A stretch of 6,369 nucleotides of DNA, taken from Acidobacteriota bacterium. GTDB lineage: Bacteria; Acidobacteriota; Vicinamibacteria; Fen-336. The position numbers and the translations under genes were made by a program. Of this stretch, positions 1 through 6,369 are shown one piece after another (position 1 is the stretch's first letter; every line of letters starts with the position of its first letter). Below the pieces are notes generated by a model, which saw only the letters and a program-made list of their open reading frames with translations, ran no database searches and was not told the DNA's origin. The DNA is taken from positions 4,741 to 11,109 of the forward strand of contig PMCG01000027.1 in the NCBI GenBank assembly GCA_003155335.1. Direction: 5' to 3'.

Positions 1-771
1 CGCGCCAGCGCCGCGGAGGCGCTCAGCGCGCTTCACGTGCCCGGGCTCGCTCCCGCCATATGTGAGGCGTACCAGCGAACGCTCGTTGATCCGGACTGCG
101 AGGCGCGGCTCATGCTCGTCTCGGCTCTCGCCAGCGACGCCAGCGACGCTGCCAGCGCCTGCCTGCGAGTCGCTGCGGAGCGCGAGGTGTGTCTTGCCGT
201 GCGCGAGCGGGCCACCGCTGCCCTGAAGCAGCGTGGCGATGCAGGAGCCGTCGAGGAACTGCCCGCCGGACGCGCCTTCGTCGACGATCGTGTGGCGATC
301 GCGCCCTTCGCGCCACTCAGCGGACTATCGCTGTTCACGCCGCGTGTCTTCGTTCACACCCCGCGCGGTGTGATCGAGATCCATCTCAACATCGTCGACG
401 CGCCGGTCGCGTGCGCGTCCTTCTGCTGGCTCGCGCGACGGGGCTTCTACGACGGCACAGCTATCGGCGACGTGCTGCCAGGCGTGGCCGTGTGGGGCGG
501 CTCGCCGCGTGGCGACAGCTTTGGCGGTCCGGGCTTCACGTTACGCAGCGAGATCGGGGAGCGGCCGTTTGGTCGAGGGGCGGTGGGCCTCGTGCCGCTG
601 GCCGGCGCGCGAGACATGGCAGACAGTCGCTTCGTGATTACGCTCGCGCCGGCGCCTGACATGGATGGCACGACGACTCTGCTCGGCTGGGTGGCGTCGG
701 GGATGGACGTGGTCGGGCGGCTGCGCGCCGGCGACGTGATCGAGAAGATGGAAGTCTGGGACGGGCGCTAG
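1..771 (+). CDS. HEAT-like / degenerate cyclophilin-type peptidylprolyl isomerase domain protein (5' partial)
   Basis: The reading frame is open from base 1, so the protein starts upstream; 256 residues are visible, ending at TAG 769-771. Bases ~90-240 encode an Ala/Leu/Arg-rich helical stretch resembling HEAT repeats. From about base 337 to the end is a cyclophilin fold: a TPRGVIEIHL strand, an AP..C.SFCWLARRGFYDG segment, a GG.P.GDSFGGPGF block, E.....F.RGAVGL, DSRFVIT, and a final GMDVVGRL.AGDVI. Cyclophilins interconvert cis and trans prolyl bonds. Here the catalytic FHR motif after YDG reads IGD (Asp codon 469-471 in place of Arg), the usual Gln before GG is Trp (493-495), and the SQFFIT motif is SRFVIT. 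Known active-site residues are therefore lost, and a binding or scaffold role is more likely than catalysis (inference). Fusion of HEAT repeats to cyclophilin suggests protein-protein interaction. Fold assignment is firm; activity is doubtful. Confidence 0.85.
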   Translation, partial: RASAAEALSALHVPGLAPAICEAYQRTLVDPDCEARLMLVSALASDASDAASACLRVAAEREVCLAVRERATAALKQRGDAGAVEELPAGRAFVDDRVAIAPFAPLSGLSLFTPRVFVHTPRGVIEIHLNIVDAPVACASFCWLARRGFYDGTAIGDVLPGVAVWGGSPRGDSFGGPGFTLRSEIGERPFGRGAVGLVPLAGARDMADSRFVITLAPAPDMDGTTTLLGWVASGMDVVGRLRAGDVIEKMEVWDGR

Positions 772-780
772 AAACACGAA

Positions 781-800
781 GGGGGTGATTGCTCACCCCC
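781..800. terminator. Perfect 8-bp stem-loop between convergent genes, probable bidirectional terminator
   Basis: GGGGGTGA, loop TTGC, then TCACCCCC: an uninterrupted 8-bp stem with a 4-nt loop. It lies 9 nt after the cyclophilin-gene stop on the plus strand and 22 nt after the microprotein ORF stop (823) on the minus strand. On the minus strand it is followed by a weakly T-rich run (TTCGTGTTTC); on the plus strand there is no T-tract. The position between convergent ORFs supports a shared terminator, although the poor U-tract leaves the mechanism uncertain. Confidence 0.6.
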
Positions 801-822
801 CATCGACCGGCAGGCTGACGGC

Positions 823-876
823 CTACTTCTTCTTCTTCGCCGCCTTCTTCTTCGCTGCCTTCTTCTTCGCGGGCAT
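823..876 (-). CDS. 17-aa Lys/Ala microprotein, second of tandem pair
   Basis: Reading the minus strand from ATG at 876 gives MPAKKKAAKKKAAKKKK then TAG (823-825). Ten of 17 residues are Lys (all AAG) and five are Ala; there is no acidic residue. It is preceded by a purine-rich Shine-Dalgarno-like run (GAGAGAGGGGTGAAGGCG directly before ATG). The frame has an in-frame stop upstream at 910-912, so the short ATG start is the natural one. A strong hairpin follows 22 nt after the stop. The composition resembles the basic tails of histone H1-like proteins or of some bacterial HU proteins, but here the tail stands alone. It may bind nucleic acid or another polyanion (inference only). At 54 nt it falls below usual gene-caller limits. 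The main alternative is a chance simple repeat of CTT/AAG, which the duplicate copy at 986-1039 argues against. Confidence 0.62.
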   Translation of the reverse strand: MPAKKKAAKKKAAKKKK

Positions 877-916
877 CGCCTTCACCCCTCTCTCAGGTTT
901 TGCTACTCGTCACATC

Positions 917-932
917 GCGGCGCAGCCGCCGC
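917..932. repeat. Perfect 6-bp inverted repeat upstream of second microprotein ORF
   Basis: GCGGCG, 4-nt loop CAGC, CGCCGC: a perfect hairpin between the terminator-like stem (950-976) and the Shine-Dalgarno region of the ORF at 823-876. On the minus strand it would fold in the leader of the second microprotein. It could be a transcript-processing or attenuation element, but short GC palindromes are frequent in GC-rich DNA. Confidence 0.3.
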
Positions 933-949
933 ATGACCACGGACGGCAC

Positions 950-976
950 GAGGGAGGCGGTCACCCCACCTCCCTC
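950..976 (-). terminator. Stem-loop downstream of first microprotein ORF
   Basis: GAGGGAGG (950-957) pairs perfectly with CCTCCCTC (969-976) around an 11-nt loop. On the minus strand it begins 9 nt after the TAG of the ORF at 986-1039. There is no T-tract after it, so it may be a partial terminator or a 3'-end stabilising hairpin that sets the ratio of the two microproteins. Each of the two ORFs is followed by such a stem, so the ORF-plus-hairpin unit appears twice. Confidence 0.5.
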
Positions 977-985
977 AGGCAACAG

Positions 986-1039
986 CTACTTCTTCTTCTT
1001 CTTCGCAACCTTCTTCGCAGCCTTCTTCTTCGCCGGCAT
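986..1039 (-). CDS. 17-aa Lys/Ala microprotein, first of tandem pair
   Basis: The minus-strand ATG at 1039 begins MPAKKKAAKKVAKKKKK, ended by TAG at 986-988. It matches the 823-876 peptide at 15 of 17 positions (differences K11V and A13K) and has the same length, the same MPAKKKAAKK start and the same stop codon. Codons 2 (CCG vs CCC) and 7 (GCT vs GCA) differ silently. A G-rich run (GAAGGGGGGG) lies about 9 nt upstream of the ATG and can serve as ribosome-binding site. It is the first ORF after a promoter with consensus TTGACA (1150-1155) and an A-tract. Ten Lys in 17 residues make it a polycation; there is no signal peptide and no room for a folded domain. The product is not a family I recognise; a nucleic-acid or polyanion-binding role is inference. 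Confidence 0.65.
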   Translation of the reverse strand: MPAKKKAAKKVAKKKKK

Positions 1040-1119
1040 CTCTCAAATCCCCCCCTTCGGCCTGTGGAATTGAATTGCGTTGCCATTCAACATGTCGGGT
1101 GACAGCGGGCTTCGCATAC

Positions 1120-1165
1120 TAGGCGTAGCGTAGGAACCGTTCGGACCTTTGTCAAGGGTTTTTTT
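1120..1165 (-). promoter_or_regulatory. Sigma-70-type promoter with A-tract, driving the microprotein pair
   Basis: On the minus strand: A7 (1159-1165), CCC, a perfect -35 TTGACA (1150-1155), a 17-nt spacer, a -10 TACGCT (1127-1132; three consensus positions), and a predicted start at A near 1120. The A-tract just upstream of the -35 is like a proximal UP element, which raises transcription by binding the RNA polymerase alpha subunit. The resulting leader before the first microprotein ATG would be about 80 nt. No longer gene lies within reach downstream on this strand, so the microprotein cassette is its obvious target. Confidence 0.65.
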
Positions 1166-1293
1166 GTATCGAACTGCCCCCATGCGGCAGACGCTGATGG
1201 GATTAGGCTGTGGAAGAGAGCGCCACAATCGCTGAAATCGGCTCTGGATGCGGCCTTCAGTCAATCGCCAGCGCACCGTGTAAGCGACTGATT

Positions 1294-1344
1294 ACCAGCT
1301 AGTGAACCGGGGTGACGACAACTCACGTCATCGCCCCTGCTGGT
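1294..1344. repeat. Nested imperfect inverted repeat, possible structured RNA or ddl 3' hairpin
   Basis: Three nested helices share one axis: ACCAGC (1294-1299) with GCTGGT (1339-1344), GGGG (1309-1312) with CCCC (1334-1337), and TGACG (1313-1317) with CGTCA (1326-1330), closing an 8-nt loop. The 3' arm has a TCG bulge and the 5' arm a 9-nt internal loop. That gives 15 pairs in 51 bases. It lies about 100 nt past the ddl stop on the minus strand and has no T-tract. It could be an RNA 3'-end structure, a small structured RNA or a protein-binding site; I do not recognise a known family. Confidence 0.4.
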
Positions 1345-1371
1345 GTATAGTATAGTTTGTTGAATAGACAA
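1344..1371 (-). promoter_or_regulatory. Possible weak promoter in AT-rich block
   Basis: Minus strand TTGTCT (1366-1371), 16-nt spacer, TATACA (1344-1349). It would start transcription near 1337, inside the structured element, and read toward the microprotein cassette. The same block also reads TATAGT twice on the plus strand (1346-1351 and 1351-1356) without a good -35. Local AT-richness alone could produce these matches, so confidence is low. Confidence 0.25.
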
Positions 1372-1442
1372 GTCGCGGCGACGGGTTCCGACGCGCCTCG
1401 TCTCTCTCCCGGCGCCTCGGTGGATTGCCGTCTCAGCGTCGC

Positions 1443-3686
<2,244 letters not shown>

Positions 3687-3805
3687 AGAACACCGTTTCC
3701 TTTCGTTGATCTCCTGACACCGACAGGCGGATCCACCGCCGCGTGGTGCCCTCGACAGCCGCGTCGCGCTGGAAACGCCGCCCAGGCAAACCGGAACTGG
3801 ATGTC

Positions 3806-4153
3806 ATGACAAACACAATGGCGCTCATTGCGCAAGCGAGCACACCGCAGTCTCCGCAAGGGGTGAACGCACTGCTCGGCCCGCTGATGCCGATGCTGCT
3901 GCTCTTTGCGATGGCCTACATGCTGCTCATCTGGCCGATGCGATCGAAGCAGAAGAAGCTCGACGCCCTCGTCAAGACCCTGCAGCCGGGGGACAAGGTG
4001 ATCGTCAACCCCGGAATCCTGGCCACCGTGGTTGCCGTTGAGCCAGACTCACTACTCGTGCGGATCGACGAGAAGGCCAAGATGAGAGTCTATCGCAGCG
4101 CGATCGCCGGCCTACAGGCGCCTCAGGCCGGAGACAACAAGGAGAAGCAGTAG
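3806..4153 (+). CDS. yajC: Preprotein translocase subunit YajC
   Basis: Small inner-membrane partner of SecDF in the Sec holo-translocon. 115 residues: a short N-terminus, one transmembrane helix (about residues 24-44, ALLGPLMPMLLLFAMAYMLL), a basic stop-transfer MRSKQKK, then a small soluble domain LQPGDKVIVNPGILATVVAV...LLVRIDEKAKMRVYRSAI and a charged tail. The family normally has a GG in the VTxGGI turn; here it is NPGI, a minor departure. Start: ATG 3806 is chosen because it leaves a compact N-terminus; the open frame back to GTG 3743 adds an Arg-rich extension untypical of YajC, and ATG 3818 has no ribosome-binding site. A GGAACTGGA stretch upstream is only a weak Shine-Dalgarno. The 119-nt gap after tgt holds a 5-bp hairpin (GGCGG/CCGCC, 3726-3740) but no T-tract, so co-transcription with tgt is plausible. 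The stop TAG abuts the secD ATG. Confidence 0.93.
   Translation: MTNTMALIAQASTPQSPQGVNALLGPLMPMLLLFAMAYMLLIWPMRSKQKKLDALVKTLQPGDKVIVNPGILATVVAVEPDSLLVRIDEKAKMRVYRSAIAGLQAPQAGDNKEKQ
4139..4144 (+). promoter_or_regulatory. secD ribosome-binding site inside yajC
   Basis: AAGGAG lies within the last yajC codons, 9 nt before ATG 4154. This strong Shine-Dalgarno fixes the secD start, including the unusual extra N-terminal hydrophobic segment, and couples secD translation to yajC. Confidence 0.8.
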
Positions 4154-5818
4154 ATGCCTCCCGCCCTTCAGAACCCCTTTGCCATCTGGGCGCTCGCCAC
4201 CGCTGCTCTCGGCGGGCTGGCGTACGCCTTCATCCGCACAGAGCTGCGGGTTCGCGCCACGCTCTATGCTTCGTTCCTCGCGGCCTGCGCTGTTGCCATG
4301 TGGCCGCCGTTCGCGCAGGGCGACCAGCCCGGCAAGATCCCCCTGGGCCTCGATCTCAAAGGCGGCATCCACCTGGTGCTCCAGGTCATGACGGATGACG
4401 CGCTCAACGTCTTCGTGGACGATCGCGTCCAGGCGATTCGGCGCGATCTGTCGGACAAGGGCATTGCGTTCTCGGCCGTTGAGCGTCGTAGCCCGACCAG
4501 CTACGCGGTCGACGGTGTGGAGCCGGCACGCGTCAAGGATGCGCAAGAGATCTTGCGCGCCTACTCGCGCGCCGCGAGTGAGCCGGGAGGCTGGGACATC
4601 CAGGCGAAAGAGAACAGCTTCGTCGTGGAAATGTCGAAGCCGCTCGTGGAACACCTGAAGGCGCGCACGGTGGAGGAAGCCAAGCAGACGCTCGATCGAC
4701 GCGTCAACCAGCTGGGCGTGGCCGAACCCATCGTTGCGGTGCACGGCAGCCAGAACGACCAGATCCTGGTGCAGCTCCCCGGCGTGCGCAACATCGAGGC
4801 GGCCAAGCGCGTGATCGTCACGACCGCCCAGCTTCTGCTCAAACTGGTCGAAAAATCCGCTCCGTCGCGCGAAGCCCTGTTGGAGCCCTACCAGGGCCGG
4901 GTCCCAGAGCAGCTGGAGGTCTACGAGGGCCACGCGGAAGGCGCGGCGGCGGGGGAGCGGACGTACTACCTCGTTCGCAAGGAGGCGGTGATCAGCGGCC
5001 TCGATCTCAAGAACGCCCGGGTGGGCGTGGACCAATACAATCAGCCGTCCGTGAACTTCACGCTCAACGCGGCTGGCGCGACGAAGTTCCGCGATGCAAC
5101 AGGAAGGAACATCGGACGACAGCTCGCCGTGGTCCTCGACAAATACGTCGAGTCCGCGCCCGTGATCCAGTCCAGGATCGGCGCCGACGGAGTGATCCAG
5201 GGACGGTTCACCAACGAGCAGGCGGACGAGCTCGCCAAGGTCCTGCGGGCCGGTGCCCTGCCGGCCTCGCTCAAGTACCTTCAGGAACTGACTGTGGGCG
5301 CCTCCCTCGGCCAGGACTCCATCCGCTCCGGTGTCATCGCCTCGGTAGCTGCGATGTTGTTCATCGCGGTCTTCATGCTCGTCTACTATCGACTCTCGGG
5401 CTTGAACGCCATCGTCGCCCTGGCGGCGAACCTGCTGATCCTGCTGGGCACGATGGCCTATTTCTCCGCGACGCTCACGCTGCCGGGCATTGCCGGCATC
5501 ATCCTCACGATCGGTGTAGGCGTGGACACCAACGTGCTCGTCTTCGAGCGCATCCGCGAGGAGCTGCGTCAGGGCAAGACCGTCAAGGCGGCGGTGGCCA
5601 ACGGTTTCGACCGCGTCTGGACGGTCATACTCGACACACACGCGACGGCCCTCATTTCCGCGGCGTTCCTCTTCCAGTTCGGCACAGGGCCGATCAAGGG
5701 TTTTGCCGTGACATTGGTGATCGGTCTGGTGGCCAACGTTTTCGCGTCGTTCTTCGTCAGCAAGCTCCTCTTCGAGTGGGTGCTGGGCAAGCGCCCTGTG
5801 TCTTCGCTCAGCATCTAG
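4154..5818 (+). CDS. secD: Protein translocase subunit SecD
   Basis: Inner-membrane RND-family protein that, with SecF and YajC, uses the proton gradient to complete Sec export. 554 residues. Order: N-terminal hydrophobic segment(s) (9-27 and 36-50), GLDLKGGIHLVLQV (65-78), the large periplasmic P1 region with RRVNQLGVAEP (182-192) and VQLPGV (206-211), RIGADGVIQGRFTNEQADELAKVLRAGALPASL (341-373, conserved), then five membrane helices (about 391-411, 417-437, 442-462, 488-509, 515-540). TLPGIAGIILTIGVGVDTNVLVFERIREE holds Asp458, equivalent to the proton-path Asp of E. coli SecD (Asp519). In the later D.N.TTLI motif the Asn is His496 (DTHATALI). The first hydrophobic segment appears additional to the usual single TM1. 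It starts directly after the yajC stop (TAGATG). secF follows after 9 nt. Identification is certain; N-terminal topology is uncertain. Confidence 0.97.
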   Translation: MPPALQNPFAIWALATAALGGLAYAFIRTELRVRATLYASFLAACAVAMWPPFAQGDQPGKIPLGLDLKGGIHLVLQVMTDDALNVFVDDRVQAIRRDLSDKGIAFSAVERRSPTSYAVDGVEPARVKDAQEILRAYSRAASEPGGWDIQAKENSFVVEMSKPLVEHLKARTVEEAKQTLDRRVNQLGVAEPIVAVHGSQNDQILVQLPGVRNIEAAKRVIVTTAQLLLKLVEKSAPSREALLEPYQGRVPEQLEVYEGHAEGAAAGERTYYLVRKEAVISGLDLKNARVGVDQYNQPSVNFTLNAAGATKFRDATGRNIGRQLAVVLDKYVESAPVIQSRIGADGVIQGRFTNEQADELAKVLRAGALPASLKYLQELTVGASLGQDSIRSGVIASVAAMLFIAVFMLVYYRLSGLNAIVALAANLLILLGTMAYFSATLTLPGIAGIILTIGVGVDTNVLVFERIREELRQGKTVKAAVANGFDRVWTVILDTHATALISAAFLFQFGTGPIKGFAVTLVIGLVANVFASFFVSKLLFEWVLGKRPVSSLSI

Positions 5819-5821
5819 AGG
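5817..5821 (+). promoter_or_regulatory. secF ribosome-binding site overlapping the secD stop
   Basis: AGAGG shares its first two bases with the secD TAG stop and lies 6 nt before ATG 5828. Ribosomes ending secD can therefore re-initiate on secF, keeping the two subunits near equal amounts. Confidence 0.7.
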
Positions 5822-5827
5822 CACGCC

Positions 5828-6369
5828 ATGGAATTCCTCAAGAACCCCAACTTCGACTTCTTCGGTAAGACCAAGTTCTTCGTCGCACTGAGCGTGCTGC
5901 TCATCGTCTCCGGCATCGTCGTGATGAGCCAGCATGGGATCCGCTATGGCGTGGAGTTCTCCGGCGGCACGGAGCTTGTCCTCCACTTCGAAGCGCAGCC
6001 CCACATCGACCGCGTGCGTGAGGCCGTCTGGAAAGTCGCACCAGGGGCGACCATACAGATCTTCGACAATCCCGCGAAGCACCAAGTGCTCGTGCGCATC
6101 GCCGGCACCGAGGAGAAAGATCTCTCCGCGCCAGTCCAGCGCGTGCTGAAGGCCCTTCACGATGGGTACGGTGAGAACGAGCTGAAAGGCTACTCGGCCG
6201 AGACTGTCGGGCCGGTCGTGGGCGCGGAGCTGCGCAAGACCGCGATACAACTGACCGTGCTGGGGCTCTTGTTTCAGCTGATCTACATCGCCGTGCGATT
6301 CAAGGGTGGCGTGTGGGGCGCCGCTGCCGCGATCGCCGGTCTTCACGACATCCTGATCACGCTGGCGTT
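5828..6369 (+). CDS. secF: Protein translocase subunit SecF (3' partial)
   Basis: Partner of SecD in the proton-driven Sec accessory complex. 180 codons are present before the window ends in mid-gene; no stop is reached. It begins MEFLKNPNFDFFGKTKFF, then TM1 (about residues 17-33), YGVEFSGGTELVLHF (40-54; the family GGT motif, with Glu where Asp is usual before F-S/T-GGT), a periplasmic region, SAETVGPVVGAELRKTAI (123-140, strongly conserved at the entry to TM2), TM2 (about 141-157), and GLHDILITL (171-179), where the conserved His-Asp of SecF is intact. Start ATG 5828 has an AGAGG site 6 nt upstream and matches the family N-terminus. It lies 9 nt after secD in the same operon. Confidence 0.95.
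   Translation, partial: MEFLKNPNFDFFGKTKFFVALSVLLIVSGIVVMSQHGIRYGVEFSGGTELVLHFEAQPHIDRVREAVWKVAPGATIQIFDNPAKHQVLVRIAGTEEKDLSAPVQRVLKALHDGYGENELKGYSAETVGPVVGAELRKTAIQLTVLGLLFQLIYIAVRFKGGVWGAAAAIAGLHDILITLA

Larger units (their letters stand above)
1166..1442. other. Intergenic stretch between the microprotein promoter and the ddl 3' end
   Basis: No convincing protein or tRNA gene is seen on either strand; ORFs crossing it lack ribosome-binding sites and recognisable sequence. It contains small hairpins (CTGCC/GGCAG at 1174-1190 and TGTGG/CCACA at 1209-1227), the larger structured element at 1294-1344 and an AT-rich block at 1344-1371. No clear intrinsic terminator with a T-tract follows ddl. 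Confidence 0.5.

Noticed and set aside
893..934. 13-codon minus-strand ORF (MRRLRRDVTSSKT) before the second microprotein
   Set aside because: No ribosome-binding site, lies across a perfect hairpin and is out of frame with the following ORF; likely chance.
785..1102. Plus-strand ORF with Phe-rich runs (FFFFAAFFFAAFFF)
   Set aside because: This is simply the opposite-strand reading of the AAG-rich microprotein ORFs; it starts with GTG inside a terminator hairpin and lacks a ribosome-binding site.
1146..1165. Possible plus-strand terminator (ACCTT TGTC AAGGGT then T7)
   Set aside because: The stem is very weak with a bulged G and no plus-strand gene ends nearby; the T7 is better explained as the A-tract of the minus-strand promoter.
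1043..1276. 77-codon minus-strand ORF covering the promoter region
   Set aside because: It runs through the -35/-10 elements and has no recognisable sequence or ribosome-binding site; only its last 16 codons could be a leader ORF.
1340..1405. tRNA-like string (GTATAGTATAG... GGGTTCCGACGC)
   Set aside because: No acceptor stem or cloverleaf can be formed; only superficial similarity to T-loop and 5' tRNA sequence.
3726..3740. Hairpin GGCGG/CCGCC between tgt and yajC as terminator
   Set aside because: Only 5 bp and no T-tract; insufficient to call termination inside a conserved gene cluster.
4112..6346. 744-codon minus-strand ORF antisense to yajC, secD and secF
   Set aside because: It is the antisense frame of three firmly identified genes; its translation is rich in His, Arg, Asp and Glu with no domain, which is typical of mirror frames in GC-rich codon usage.

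Overview
The window is a GC-rich bacterial chromosomal segment. Gene content and order suggest a Gram-negative-type bacterium with a peptidoglycan wall. The HEAT-plus-cyclophilin protein, the separate secD and secF behind tgt-yajC, and the very lysine-rich short ORFs would fit Acidobacteriota (perhaps Vicinamibacteria). That assignment is inference from gene style, not from a marker gene.

Layout. (1) Bases 1-771, plus strand: 3' part of a protein with an alpha-helical, HEAT-like N-terminal stretch and a degenerate cyclophilin domain. (2) Bases 772-1442: a non-classical region with no long gene, but well-ordered signals on the minus strand. A strong-looking promoter (A7 tract, TTGACA, 17-nt spacer, TACGCT) is followed by a 17-codon ORF, a stem-loop, a second 17-codon ORF 15/17 identical to the first, and another stem-loop that also faces the end of the cyclophilin gene. 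Both ORFs encode almost pure Lys/Ala peptides of the form MPAKKKAA.... This tandem microprotein cassette is the most novel item here. A separate imperfect hairpin of about 51 bases lies between it and the end of ddl. (3) Bases 1443-2510, minus strand: ddl, D-alanine-D-alanine ligase. (4) Bases 2511-2564: a 54-bp divergent promoter region shared with tgt, in which both -10 boxes sit so close to the start codons that tgt is probably leaderless and ddl nearly so. (5) Bases 2565-6369, plus strand: tgt (tRNA-guanine transglycosylase), yajC, secD and the 5' part of secF, which runs off the window.

How they work together: tgt-yajC-secD-secF is a widely conserved order. Tgt makes the queuosine precursor in tRNA. 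YajC, SecD and SecF form the accessory complex that uses the proton-motive force to help SecYEG export proteins. secD follows yajC with no spacing, and the secF ribosome-binding site overlaps the secD stop codon, so the three are translationally coupled. Ddl supplies the D-Ala-D-Ala dipeptide for peptidoglycan. The Lys/Ala microproteins have no assigned role; their composition resembles isolated histone H1-like or HU-type basic tails.
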